DNA of 64,000 nt, from NCBI RefSeq assembly GCF_029227915.1, contig NC_079888.1, positions 10,027,001 to 10,091,000 of the forward strand, given 5' to 3'. Made by a program: the position numbers and the translations under genes. How positions within the stretch are numbered: position 1 is the stretch's first letter; each line of letters starts with the position of its first letter. Shown here piece by piece: positions 51,906-63,653 of this stretch. The notes beneath the pieces are model-generated. The model was not told the origin of the DNA. It saw only the letters and a program-made list of their open reading frames with translations, and made no database searches. This DNA is from Hydractinia symbiolongicarpus. Taxonomy: Eukaryota; Cnidaria; Hydrozoa; Anthoathecata; Hydractiniidae.

Positions 51906-51994
51906 AAGTAGTCTGTTGTGGAAAAGCTCTCCCTTAACTAGCTTTTCGTAGCTAATATACTAAAAACATTAAATTAAAACATTAACAAAATTAA

Positions 51995-52727
51995 CCCTAT
52001 TCGGTCCGGGGTTTTTCGAACATACTATGACCGGGGGGGGGGCGGATTCCGCCCCCCCCTCAATAACTTTTCATAGGGTTGTTCAAATTGAATCAAACTT
52101 GGCACACTTATAGTACGTCATAAAAGAAACAAAATGGCGCAAAAAAAAATTTGCTTGCGTTAGCACATTTTCTGTGACGTCATCAAAAGCTTGAAAATTG
52201 TTAAAAATGCCACTATCTGCTTAAAATATAATTACTTTTGTTCTAGAGCGAATTTTTACATTCTGTTTGAAGTTTCTGAAAGCTAAATAAAAGTTATTTA
52301 ACATATCTTCCGGTTTTTACATGGATCGGATAAAAAATTGCCCGAAAATCCGTTTTTTTCCGATTTTCGGGTAAAATCCGACAAAATCGGGAAATCGGAT
52401 TAGTCACGTGTTCAAATTATTCAAAATGATTCTTCTTGATGAAACAAAGTTGTGTTGCAAGTTTCGAGTTCTAAGGATAATCCTAACAGGAGTTATTATA
52501 TTTTCCACATTATAAGGATTTCATAGAGATTTTTAGGGGTAGTTTCGAGTAATGGCCAATATCAAAGCCTCTGAAAGGTATGGGACCTAAAAAATTAGCA
52601 TGCAGGTGTCAAATAGATAAATGTTGAAACTCAGTAAGTATCATAGCCATATAACAAAGCAATCAGGAGTTATTAAAAAAAAAACCGTCAGGGGGGAGGC
52701 GGAATCCCCCCACCGGACCGAATAGGG
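51995..52727. mobile_element. 733-bp piggyBac-type MITE with TTAA duplication
   Basis: TTAA at 51991-51994 and 52728-52731. Ends CCCTATTCGGTCCGG / CCGGACCGAATAGGG are inverted repeats. Next to the left end are G-rich/C-rich inverted tracts (ACCGGGGGGGG ... GGATTCCGCCCCCC), echoed at the right end (GGGGGGAGGCGGAATCCCCC). No open frame. TTAA and CCC termini are diagnostic of piggyBac-type elements. Smaller relatives are at 9181-9236 and 14237-14297. Confidence 0.85.
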
Positions 52728-52731
52728 TTAA

Positions 52732-55329
52732 TGTGTGTTGAAGAGTAAATAGAAAACAAGCTTCTCACCTTAAAGCAACCATTCTTTCATCTTTCACACC
52801 TCGCCTTAACGAAAACCCTTCGTTTTATTCCAAGCATCCTTGCTTTCAATTGAATTTTAAAAACCAAAAAGAAAATATTTTTATATCTAGGGGGCTGTTC
52901 ATATTCGGTTAGGCGAGTTGAAACTAGTCACGAAAGTTTATTTATAAATTTTATAATGCATTTTAAAGGAAATGTAAATTACAGGGATTCTTTAAAAAAT
53001 GTAGTCTATTAAAAAGCTACAAATAATGCTTAATTTGTCAAAACAAAGATAAATACACAACAATAAAATTTGATGATAATGTTATTCTTCTAACGCGTTT
53101 TCATATATTTATTGTTCCCATGCATATAATATAAATATTATTTTCACCAATAGTTGACAAAAAAGGTAACCTTCAATATTTTTAGTCATTTCTGTACAGA
53201 AATGCCAAAAAATTGCTTCCTATAAATAAAATAATTTTGATCATGCTCAAAAATAAAGTGAGTCAACTCAGTTAGCCGGGCTGGTCATATGCAAAAAAAT
53301 TCCATCCCGTCTTACCGAGATCTCGGTAGAAACAACCGAGGTCTTGGCAAGGCTGGCTGGCTTGCTTCTCATATGAACACATGTATTTTTTATAAGGTTT
53401 TCTAAAGCATGACGAGATCTCGTTTAAATGAGGCAGCTTGGTCAACCAGGCCAGCTCACCTCCATATGAACAGCTCTTGAGAAAACTTTATTCAGATTTC
53501 TCCTGTCCTATATTGTTTGCAACATGACTCATTTTCCTGAGGAGGCAGTTAAAGGAGAAGCATTCAACAACTGTATCCCCAAGACATGGTTGCCTTCAGA
53601 GCCAAGCCAAAAGGCGTGACTGATCTTGAAGGATGGGAGTTAAACTACAGTCTAACAGGTTATGAGTAGCCACGCAGTAATGGAACCTTAACTTCCCACG
53701 CCGGCCACAGGCCACATTTTGTTGGACTAAGCATAAATGTAAAAATTGTGTCACGATTTTGATGTCACATGCCCCTAAAGGGAGATGAATTGCGGGCCAT
53801 AGCTATTTGCTTTTTGACTAACTAAGTGACTAATTAGTCAAAATGCATTTTCTAAATATGTAAGCTATTATTTGCAACCCTCTCAGTCTTTATTGGAACA
53901 TCAACATCATTCGCTTGACATACATTTTTTTTGTCAAATTTACACTGTGTATCCGCGCCTGAGGCTCCCTATGCAAAATAAAATTCTCTTACTAATAATG
54001 CCATATATTTTAGAAAAATAGGGGCTAAAACAGAAATTTTTTTTCAAAATTGTGGACTAAAAACTTTATGCTATTTTGCATTGAAATCGATTCATAGACA
54101 CGATGTGAACCTTATGTTCTATGATAAAGATTAACATTTCTAATTTGGAATGCTGGAAAGAAATATTATTACTAAAGCTACATTCATGTACGTATTTTTT
54201 CAAATAAGAGCGTACACCAAAATGAATTTCATTAGACCTGACATGATGCAAATCAAATTTTAATTTCGCACTCGAAATCAAACTTTATGAAAATGCTGCC
54301 GTTGTTCCTGTGAACATCATTGGGAAACTCGCTACTTGCGAAATTTGCGAAAATTAATTTTCTCCAAATTTGGATTGGTTTTTTCTGTTTGAAAAACGAT
54401 TTGCAATATGTTATTCTTCTAATTTACCGGGAACTGCGTGCAATATATTTGAATTTTAACCTCAGTAGTCTTATTTTATCTCTTCTAAATAGCAGCCGTT
54501 AAAAAATAGTCTAAATTAAGAAAGAAAATGTTACCGAATTCTATTTGCGCGAAATTCTTATTTAACGAGGTCGCTGTTGTATCTTTACGACGGCGCCGAT
54601 GTCTTCGTAAAATAATTACTGTTGCAGCCAAAACACAAAGCTTAGTCAGCTTAGTTGAAAAATGATTTGAACTATATGTTACCTACGTAACATGTGTAAA
54701 TGAAACTCTACGTGGACATAAACAAACCTGTACGAAACAAAATGGCGTATTGAAGTTTTTTCCAACTACTTATGTTTTCAAATATAATTCGCAACACTTG
54801 CAGTGAAGCTGCCTAAAGTCAGTATGTGGAATTCTTAGGTAAATGTTATGATGTGTAGTTCCTTATAGTTTTTTACAATATGTATTAGTCTATTTTTATG
54901 TTGTCAAGTGTTCATTCAGGGAGTTCAGTTTTCTTTGCTGTGAGGTGTGTAGTTGTACTGAACAACTACTGCTGTTTGTAGTGTGCTGTGTGTAGGTGTG
55001 TGTTAGCATGTAAGCTATCTGTAGCTAATGTGGAAAGGAAATTGGTAAGTTTTTATTTTATATGTTGTTTTACTTAATGTTTTTGTTGCACTGGTTCCTT
55101 ATAATAGTGTTTTTCTGCTTTTTAATAAATTATTGATTTTTTTAGCTTTGTGATTCTAATAACTGGAAATACATACTCACTATACGAGTTAGGTTAAGGT
55201 GTAAACCTACATATATTTCTTTTTTTATATATATTATTTCGAAAAAAATAATTAAAAGAGATCGAGAATTCTTAATTTTTTATGCCTTGTTTGTAAATTT
55301 TGTTCAGGAAGAAACATCAAGCATCCGCA
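52732..55329. other. Gene-poor stretch with a probable MITE
   Basis: Between about 52891 and 53478 the ends GGCTGTTCATATTCGGTTAG and the reverse complement of CCATATGAACAGCTC form short inverted repeats (GCTGTTCATAT), and the right part carries palindromic ACCGAGATCTCGGT and CGAGATCTCG motifs; a MITE is likely but no clear duplication was seen. From 53520 to 53780 a GC-richer stretch (CTGAGGAGGCAGTTAAAGGA) has no gene I recognise. The rest is AT-rich with nothing identified. Confidence 0.4.
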
Positions 55330-55870
55330 ACGAAACTACGGGTCAGGGTCAGGCTTCCCAAGGTAGTATAACACACGACTGCTTGGTTCTGTGATGATAC
55401 GACCCAGTCTATACGTTTTCTTGCTGCAATATGCAATATGTTGCACGTATTTTCTGATTCCTATACTCCTCTCCAGCCTGCGGCAGGTAGAGGTGTAGCC
55501 TTTTCTTCAGGATAATCCTTACTCTTGGCAAGCGGTACTTCCTCCAGTTTGATGGTGTTACATCAATCATTTCAGTCTAGGTGTTGTTCAGGCTCCTCAC
55601 TCATGTGCTACTAGTTTCCTCAGTGAGTAACTCCTGCGTATCTTGTGGCTTAAGGAGTCTCTACGCAAGATGGTACTTAATTGTAGCTCGGTTAACCTGA
55701 ACCCTTGCCTCTTAAGATCTTTTGGAGTCTGGCTTAATCCGTTATCACATTGAAAGACCTTAGGATAGCACAGAGAGCCGGCTTTCTTTTTAGATATACT
55801 TGATCATCTCTGCAACACATGCAACATCTGCAGCTTTCTTCGCTCTCAGGGGTCTTGCTACTAATGTCAT
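55330..55870 (-). pseudogene. Polinton-type (retroviral-like DDE) integrase remnant
   Basis: Minus-strand integrase remains spread over all three frames with many stops. Recognisable pieces in order: ARPLRAKKAADVACVAEMIK (near 55858-55800), YPKVFQCDNG (near 55768-55738, the second catalytic Asp region of the DDE core), RATIKYH, then WRKYRLP and QAGEEYRN (near 55550-55480), and RIITEPSSRVLYYLGKPDPD (near 55410-55350), the usual C-terminus. Such c-type integrases occur in Polintons and related Ginger-type elements. It lies outside the ITR that starts at 57272, so it belongs to an older neighbouring element or to a longer ancestral one. Confidence 0.7.
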
Positions 55871-57271
55871 CAGGAATTAACAGCAGTACAAACTTTTGTC
55901 AGGAATTCGGAGCACAGAATCTTTTATAGATAACATCAGGGAATAACAAAAGAATATAACGGCATGTTTGGGAGCTTTCTGTTTGTTCGTGAGCATGGAC
56001 ATATACAGCACGTAACTTGCTGATACATGCATAATATTAATAATACGTACGTTAACTAGTCGTCGAGCTACTTCTTGATTGAAAACCACTCAGTCTGCTA
56101 AGCCAAAAAACTGAGAAAACCGTGGCGAAGATAATGAAAAAGTTCTTCGGGCAGCGGGTTTCAAGCTTCAGATAAGTAGGATACACAATGAATGTTCATA
56201 AAAAACAGCAAAGTGATGACGGCGTGTTTGGTGGACGATCTATTGTAATAGTGGCCATTTTTGAAGGTTTGTAGGTCGTTTCTTGACATTTTTGTTTTCT
56301 AAAAGCTTTGTATTGTGCTTTTTATATGTTGTGCATGTTAAGATAAAATTATTGTCACGTTTTTTAGCTATGTATAAATCTTAAACAAACCAATTTTAAG
56401 ATTTTGGCTGCAAACGTAGATTTAAAGGGAGCATGCTATGCCCAGCTCTATCTACCTAGCTGGTCAAATTTATTGCTAATCTTTTGAAATTTTTATTCAG
56501 TTTGGTATAAGAGCTTTTATTCTCGCCAAATGTATTTACTTTTATATTTGGGTTTGTGGCTATCTAGCTAGCTGTTTATTTATATCTGGCTAAAAAGTGA
56601 AAGTGGCCAAATTCAGTCAAATTCAAATCAAAATACAATAAGGTTGCTATACCTTTTATTACTGACATTCAAACTTTTTCTACAAAATAACATTGCTGAG
56701 CTGTGTTTTTATTTAAACTGAAGTTAGGATAAAGATTTTTGGAGAAAGGTATAATGTCTGGACGGATGTGCGACACGGTATACCTGTACTAAGCGTTTAG
56801 CCCAGTGTTACGACGGGCTTTTTCTTGTGTTACTATTTAACCGAAGTTGGGATAAAGTTTTTTTTGAAAATGGTGTGCGACATTGTTTGGAGTAACATTT
56901 ATTTTTGAATTTTCAACGGGAACATTTTCCGAATATAACAACCGGGTTGAAACTGTATTTTTATTTTACCTAAATATTCCGAAACACCATAATGTTGTGT
57001 GCGTTTCACTCGATTTCTGACATATTGCATACCTGTAATAGAACGCTCCACCTGAATGTATGACACAGTTTACGGTTTTGGTAAATTGGGCGTTTAATGC
57101 CGTGTAACACAGTTACTTAACCCGGCGATTCGACGTCGGGGCCCCGGGCTATTATATATATCACAGCATAAGAAGGAACTGGTAAAAAGGTCTAGATAAA
57201 AAAAACGTTTTTCCCGATTCCCTTTTAACTGTGAGACCATACCAAATATGTTTTGACTATTCCGAAGAGCT
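55871..57271. other. Intergenic stretch left of the longer Polinton-like element
   Basis: No gene recognised. Near 57120-57150 a GC patch CGACGTCGGGGCCCCGGG stands out in AT-rich DNA. Around 56740-56900 two similar stretches (ACTGAAGTTAGGATAAAGAT and CCGAAGTTGGGATAAAGTTT) suggest a diverged duplication. Confidence 0.35.
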
Positions 57272-57316
57272 AGAGATAGAGAAATGTTCCTTCTGGCACA
57301 GATGACGTCGACCAAA

Positions 57317-57327
57317 GGGAAATTCCC
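57317..57327. promoter_or_regulatory. NF-kB-like palindrome GGGAAATTCCC in the left ITR
   Basis: Perfect 11-bp palindrome, 45 bp from the element end; a second identical copy lies at 57553-57563, 65 bp before the polymerase ATG. Same arrangement as in the degraded copy. Fits GGGRNWYYCC; function is inferred. Confidence 0.5.
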
Positions 57328-57627
57328 TAAGTCACTCGTTAGTAACCAACACAAAATAATATGAATATGCCAATAACCAACACATAATAATATATACCAG
57401 AAATACATGACGTCATCTGCCAATTACTAACACAAAATAATATTAAATGATAGATATATTAAATAATAACACATAATCATATTAATACAAATAATAATAT
57501 ATATGACATCATGCGCAATAGCATATATATTATTATATAGAATATGAGTAAAGGGAAATTCCCTAATTATTCGAAATCATGACCATGCCAAAATTTTGTT
57601 GAAATCAAAAATTATATAATAATAAAG

Positions 57628-60600
57628 ATGAATTCAAATACTGATGAACAATTACACGTAATTGCAAAAACACGTGGGCTTACGGGTTATTCCAAATTAC
57701 GCAAAGCAGACCTAGTTGCTTTATTAGATACGCAACCATTTTCACCACAAGCCATGGACATTTTTGAAAAACATGAAATGGCTAGATCACGTCCTATTAA
57801 GAAGAACATCGAACCTTACGTTCCCACGTTCGAGGAAATGAACGACTTTGAACGCCAGTAGCTGAAGAGAACTCGTTCAGTAGTCAACAGTAAGCTGCGC
57901 CAATGGTCAGAGTGGCTACTATCACATGTACCTGAGATTATAAAGAAACCAGTGCAAAGTATATATACATCGATAAAATCACGAATACTTTCACTATATG
58001 ATGGTGCCAAGAAGACCCTGGTTGGCGAGGTTAAGGAAGAAGCGAGGGAAGATCATACTTCAAAGCAACCGAACCAAGATTTTACGCCTCAAGAACACAA
58101 GCATGCATTACATAAGACATTCAAGAGTTATCGTATAGCCGGTGTTGATATAACAGATATTAATGGGTACTTGGACGTGGTTCGATCAAATGTAAAAATA
58201 CTCATCGAAAACCAAGTGGAAGAAATGGGATCTGCAAAGGTACAGTGCTCTCTATGGATCCTATAGAGGAAACCCATTGATGGTACACACGAGTTCATAG
58301 AGGTTGATAAGGTATTTCATAGCAACATGACATCCGTATTCCAAGGTAGTATAATAGATGAAATTATGAATATGACGTTTGCTCAAATTAAAACGAATGT
58401 GGAGAATCCTGCATTACCCAAGAGTGACTTTAGTATCGGTAGAATCAATAACATGGATATAGATTTTTATAAATTGAAGCTAACTAGAGGCTCATCATAT
58501 ATCGAAACACCAAAGTGGATAGCCAATAAGCGGGAGACCATTAATCCTTAGAACAATGATGATGAGTGCTTTAAATGGTCAATTATCGCCGCCATTTTTC
58601 ACGAAGAGATAAGTACAAACCACCAAAGAATAAGCAAGCTTCGACCATATGAGGAGCGGTATAATTGGGATGGTATAGAATTTCCAACATCCATCAAGGA
58701 CATCAACAAATTTGAGCATAATAATCCCGATATTGCCGTGAACGTATTGTATGCGAAGGGTAAAAATTTTAATATCTTACAACGATCGATATTTAATGAA
58801 AGGGATACTCAGATTAATCTGCTAATACTTACCGATGAGAAGAGGAACCATCACGTATCCATCAAAAATGTATCAAGACTACTAGGACGTGAAATATCAA
58901 AAAACCATGGTAAAATGCACTTTTGTCTTAATTGCCAAACGATAGAATCCAGAAACAATCACTATACCTACTGCAAAGATAATAAAGCTGTAAAGATTAC
59001 GATGCCAAGTGAAAAAGAAAAATGGATATATTACCAGGACGGACAATGCCAGTTCAAGGTCCCATTCGTTATATATGCAGATTTTGAAAGCCTACTGATA
59101 CCGATGAAAGAAAATGCTCGGGATACAAAGATTAAGAGCATAAACAAACATGTACCATGCGGCTGGTGTACCTAAAGTACCTTTGCATATGGAGAAGTGC
59201 CGAACCCCCTAACAGTATATAGGGACGAGGACTGTGTAACCCGATTTGTCAACCATCTGGAGGATGAGGTAAAACGGCTCTACGCTATCTTCCCACAGAA
59301 GCCTATGATGGAACTAACTGAGATGCAGAAGAATTCATATGATTCTGCTGAAACATGTCATATATGTATGAAGCCGTTCAGCGATGAAAATCGCAAGATA
59401 AGGGATCATTGTCATTACACAGGATTATACAGGGGTCCAGCCCATAACACATGTAACCTCAAGTATAGAATACCTAATCACGTACCCGTAATATTCCACA
59501 ATTTAAGTGGCTATGACGCGCACTTATTCATCCGTGAATTAGGTGAAAAATATGACACTCAGGATACAGGATGCATCGCTGAGAACACGGAAAAGTACAT
59601 ATCATTTAATGTAAGAATCAAAGTACCAATTGCAGGCATGGGGTATGGCGAAACGTATAAAAAGATTGAAATACGATTCATCGATAGTTGTCGATTTATG
59701 CCATCAAGCCTTGAGAAATTAGCTAAAAATCTCGATGATAAACAATGCAAAAATATACGTTGGTATTTCACTGAGGATGACACCTTTAAACTAATGCGAA
59801 GGAAGGGTGTATATCCGTATGAGTGTATGGATGGCTGGCAACGATTCGAGGATACTGAGATACCACCGAAGGAGGCATTCTATAGTAACCTTAATATGAA
59901 TTCTATAAGCGATGAAGAATATGAACATGCTCAGAAAGTATGGGATGCTATCACCCCAAAAGGCCCGGAGACAACGATGGGTGATTACCACGGTGTGTAT
60001 TTAGTGACGGACGTTCTGTTGCTTGCCGATATCTTTCAGAATTTTCGCGGCACTAGCCACGGGAACTACAAGCTCGACCCTGCTCACTTTTACAGCGCAC
60101 CTGGTTTAGCATGGAAAGCCGCTTTAAAGTATACTGGTGTAAGGCTGGAGTTGTTATCAGATCCCGATATGCTTCTCATGTTTGAGCGCGGAATACGGGT
60201 TGGTATAACCCAAGCTGTACACCGCTACGCGAGGGCTAATAATAAGTACATGGAGGATCAGTATGATCATTCTCAGGAATCATCGTACCTTCAGTATCTG
60301 GACGCCAACAATTTATACGGCTGGGCGATGCAGCAGCCTCTACCCGCTCATGGTTTCAAGTGGGTATCAAATATTGAGGTAATCGATAAAAAGAAGATCG
60401 AGAAGCTGGTATCTGATAACAAACATGGATATCTATTGGAGGTTGACATCGATTACCAGAAGGAGCTTCATGACAAACATAATGAGCTGCCTTTCCTGCC
60501 GGAGCGTAGGATGATTCACAGGGTCGAGAAATTGATACCAAATCTTGAACACAAGAAGAATTATGTGGTGCACATCGGAGCTTTACATCAAGCTTTAAAG

Positions 60601-61519
60601 CATGGGCTCGAGCTTAGAGAGGTTCACCGCGCTATCCAATTTTAATATAGTGCCTGGCTCCGGGACTATATAGATCACAACACGAAACTGAGAACTGACG
60701 CCAAGAATGACTTAGAGAAGGATTTTTATAAGCTTATGAACCTCTCGGTCTTTGGAAAGACGATGGAAAACATCCGCAATCATCGGAATATAAATTAGTG
60801 ACCAATGAAGCCGCATATACAAAGCTTACCATGCAACCAAACTTTAAAAGCGCACTTGTTTCGGTAAGAAACTCACGGGTATTGAGATGAGCAGAACGGG
60901 TATTAAGATGAATAAGCCCGTCTATATTGGTCAGGCTATTCTAGATTAGTCAAAAACCGTCATGTACGAGTTTCATTATGACTACATGCAGCCCAAATAC
61001 GGTAGTAAATTAAAAATTTGTTACATGGACACAGACTCGTTCGTATACCACATTCGAACCCATGATTTTTATCGGGATATTGCCGATGATGTGGAGGCAA
61101 GCTTCGATACCAGTGCCTATACGAAGGATGACAACAGACCTCTCCCCATCGGGAAGAACAAGAAAGTCGTCGGCTTATTTAAAGATGAGCTAGGCGGTAA
61201 GATCATGACAAATTTTATCACCTTGAGACCTAAGGCTTATGCATACAAGAGTCTCACAAAAGAGGGGGGTGATCGTAAGGCCAAGGTTGTAAAACGTGCT
61301 GTTACCAAAAAATGTATAACTTTCGAAGATTACCAACGATGTTTGGAGGAACGTATTGATATTTCCAAGAGTTGGCGTTGTATTAATAACAAAGGTCGTA
61401 ATGTATACACTCAGGAGGTGAATAAAATTGCCCTTAATGCCGCTGATGATAAGCGGATCGTTCGGACGGATCAAATAACAACGCTTGCCCGAGGCCACTA
61501 TCGGTTGAAGGAGAAATAA
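57628..61519 (+). pseudogene. DNA polymerase B with N-terminal Rho_N/SAP-like domain, inactivated
   Basis: Family-B DNA polymerase of protein-primed Polinton type. From ATG 57628 to 60645 one frame is used, broken by stops at 57859, 58264, 58549, 59173 and 60643; beyond about 60790 frameshifts occur, and the last piece is 60962-61519. Domains: Rho_N/SAP-like motif (LHVIAKTRGLTGYSKLRKAD) at residues about 8-40; Cys/His cluster CLNCQ..CK; exonuclease motifs YADFES (59074-59091), FHNLSGYDAHLFIREL and YLVTDVLLLADIF; an endonuclease-VII-like zinc module CHICMKPF..RDHCHYTGLYRGPAHNTCN; polymerase [24 protein letters not shown], and C YMDTDS (61021-61038). Catalytic motifs persist but the gene cannot yield a full protein. 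The N-terminal fusion is also seen at 35003. Confidence 0.88.
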
Positions 61520-61524
61520 AAACA

Positions 61525-61668
61525 ATGGGGTTATTACTACTGATCTCGATATTGCTCTCATACCTCGTGATCATTATCGGTTATTTAAAATATCGATGTT
61601 TAATAAATATGGTTTACAACTTAGCAGAAATATTCGATGATGTTGTCGATACCATTAGAGGCTGTTGA
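61525..61668 (+). CDS. 47-aa single-pass membrane protein of the Polinton-like element
   Basis: ATG at 61525, TGA at 61666-61668, five bases after the polymerase stop. Residues 2-21 form one strongly hydrophobic helix (LLLLISILLSYLVIIIGYL), followed by KYR and a short acidic tail (EIFDDVVDTI). Function unknown; a minor virion or lysis-type membrane protein is conceivable. Tight spacing and intact frame support it as a gene. Confidence 0.55.
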   Translation: MGLLLLISILLSYLVIIIGYLKYRCLINMVYNLAEIFDDVVDTIRGC

Positions 61669-61720
61669 TCAAAAACCTATAGACTAACGCCAGGCTTTGA
61701 AGGATATCCGCAAAAACTAG

Positions 61721-62116
61721 CCAAATCTTTTAGGAAAAAAATGTACCGAGGCATTTTTGGACAAAGCATCACCCGAGGTTATTGAGAAAATACATGCTGA
61801 ATTTGTTGAACGCGACCTCCATGAGAAAGGAGAGGAGACTACAAGGGCATTGTCAACTCACGCCCTTAGGCTATATAGCAAAGCTATCGGTAACCTTATA
61901 CCGCTCGATAGTCCCGAGGCTCTTCATTATCACTTAGAAAACGATCCTATTATCAGGGAGAGCATGACTGATCTTGGTATATTGGTTTACACAGCCTTTG
62001 GTAAGTTCCTTTCCCCCTCACTCGTTGCGGCCCACACGATAAATCATACTAAGATGTCTAAACAAGGTTCCCCCGAATCGGGGGAACTGGTGAATGATAC
62101 AAGCTCTCCATCATAA
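61721..62116 (+). pseudogene. Unrecognised protein of the Polinton-like element
   Basis: Open from 61721 to TAA at 62114-62116 but without an in-frame ATG at its beginning (the first likely codon is TTG at 61757 in LDKASPEVIEKIHAEFVERD), so the start seems lost. Helical, charged, with ETTRALSTHALRLYSKAIGN and PEALHYHLENDPIIRES. A perfect 9-bp-arm GC hairpin (62067-62087) lies in its last codons. No family recognised. Confidence 0.45.
62067..62087. repeat. GC hairpin GTTCCCCCG-AAT-CGGGGGAAC
   Basis: Perfect 9-bp arms with a 3-nt loop, inside coding sequence of an AT-rich element. Could act as a transcription terminator or processing signal, or be a small palindromic insertion. Confidence 0.7.
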
Positions 62117-62150
62117 AGAAGATTTTCTAAGTCTCACGACTTATAAAGAA

Positions 62151-62502
62151 ATGAGCATCGAACAACCGCAAGAAGAGAGAGTTATAACAAAACCAGTAAA
62201 GCACCCAGGTCGAGTGGCACAAGGGCACAAGGTTAGCCGCTCTAATGAAGAAGAGGAAGGAAGAACTAAGGCAACAAGAGGGTCCTGTACAACCTCCAGT
62301 CAAAACCTCTTCTGGAGGCACTTCTATACAGTCAAGTAGTGTATACATTGGTGGAAGCCTACTCGCGATAGCATGTATCGGAGGTGTCATATATTTTTTC
62401 CATAAGAGACCCGTGGGTACCAAGCAGCCTGCAATAAGTCCACATACACCAGCGGCTCAGCAAAATCTCAAGCCCAGCCAGATATTGACATTATTCACAT
62501 GA
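62151..62502 (+). pseudogene. Basic single-pass membrane protein of the Polinton-like element, frameshifted
   Basis: Starts ATG at 62151 (MSIEQPQEERVITKPVKHPG) and shifts frame near 62235; the second half (62245-62502) reads MKKRKEELRQQEGPVQPPVK, then a membrane segment SVYIGGSLLAIACIGGVIYF with a basic KRP just after it. A basic N-terminal half containing HPGRVAQGHK and one central membrane helix suggest a virion membrane or DNA-associated protein; family unknown. The frameshift inactivates it. Confidence 0.55.
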
Positions 62503-62518
62503 AGTGAATATAATATAA

Positions 62519-62767
62519 ATTGGTAGCAAAGAGTATCAAAAGGAAATTATCGATAGCTTGTGGGAGTCTGTCAGACTGGTATCATACACCATCATATTGG
62601 CACTAGGTGCCAAAAAGGAGTTAGGGGTTTCTAGACCAGGTGCCAAGATGGACCTGGAGGATGGTTTAAAGCTAGCTGGATATATGACAGGAGCGATATT
62701 ATTTGATGACTACGCGATTGAACTGGTACAAGGCTGGTACAAGCGTTCCATGATGCCTCCAAAATAG
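62519..62767 (+). pseudogene. Small hydrophobic protein of the Polinton-like element, start lost
   Basis: Open frame 62519-62767, stop TAG. The first codon after the preceding stop is ATT and there is no early ATG. Contains SLWESVRLVSYTIILALGAK, then RPGAKMDLEDGLKLAGYMTG and AILFDDYAIELVQGWYKRSM: two hydrophobic stretches around a charged loop. Family unknown. Confidence 0.45.
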
Positions 62768-62861
62768 AATAATAGTCCAACGAAAATTTTTGTGTATAAT
62801 AAAGGATAACTGCTTTATCACAGAATAGGCTCCCACAGGTTCATATTTGTTAATAACAAAC

Positions 62862-63455
62862 ATGAATGTTGTTAAAGACCCCTGCACTACAATATTTACG
62901 GGACCCACTTCTTGTGGAAAGACCCAACGTGTACTCGACCTCCTTGAAAATGGATATAAGGGTCACTTTCATAATATCGTTATACTCTGTCCTACTCTCA
63001 GGTGGAACAAGACCTACTTGGATAGAGCAGCGCTGTGGTAAGATCCATACGTATTCCTAATTAACCCGAAGGACCAGTTATTTGAATGGATCGAGAAAGT
63101 GTCGTCTCTGCTGGCAGGTGAAGAAACATTATTCATCGTCGACGATATGATCGCTGATGAATCGCTGGATAAGCGTCGACAACCGCTATTGGAATTAGCG
63201 ATAAGTGGTAGACATCGAAAGCACAGTCTCTGGCTTATTACTCAATCGTATACCGCGATTCCTAAAAATCTGAGGAGACAAAAGAAGCAGTTATTCCTCT
63301 GGTACCCGCATAAGAAAAGTGATCTTATTTTGCTGGATCAAGAGACCAACCTGATAGACGACTGGAATGCAATCAAGACCCAGTTGAAAAAATCAAAGCA
63401 TGTGTGCTTGTATATCAGACTTGAGTACCCTAGAGCCTGGAAAATTATTATATAA
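62862..63455 (+). pseudogene. A32-like (FtsK/HerA type) packaging ATPase, one premature stop
   Basis: ATG at 62862 (MNVVKDPCTTIF); the frame ends TAA at 63453-63455 with an internal TAA at 63039-63041. Walker A GPTSCGKT at residues about 13-20 (62898-62921); Walker B LFIVDDM near 63129-63149; then LLELAISGRHRKHSLWLITQ, the sensor region typical of A32/Polinton packaging ATPases, which pump DNA into capsids. About 197 codons, a normal size for the family. Its stop abuts the ATG of the next gene. The single stop probably inactivates it. Confidence 0.8.
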
Positions 63456-63644
63456 ATGTCATATATCAGAACATTGGAAAATAAGCTTGCTACTTGCCAT
63501 AAAGAAATGGATACGATACCCTACCTTGAATCTCAATTAGAGGCCCTCCAGGAAGATCTAAAGGATGCATTAGAAAGGGAAAGGAATACTAAGTATTTTT
63601 TCATATCTGTCCTAATGATTATAACCCTGGTTGGAGTAATGTAA
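63456..63644 (+). CDS. 62-aa coiled-coil, C-terminally anchored membrane protein
   Basis: ATG at 63456 directly follows the ATPase stop codon. Residues 4-45 are a heptad-like coiled coil (LENKLATCHKEMDTIPYLES, QLEALQEDLKDALERER), followed by a C-terminal membrane segment FFISVLMIITLVGV. Frame intact. Function unknown; a spanin- or anchor-like layout, but this is only shape. Confidence 0.55.
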   Translation: MSYIRTLENKLATCHKEMDTIPYLESQLEALQEDLKDALERERNTKYFFISVLMIITLVGVM

Positions 63645-63653
63645 ATAATAAAG

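Noticed and set aside
57628-60645. Stop-codon recoding (all in-frame stops are TAG or TAA) instead of decay in the polymerase
   Set aside because: Frameshifts elsewhere in the same gene and in the neighbouring membrane protein, plus lost start codons, show general decay.
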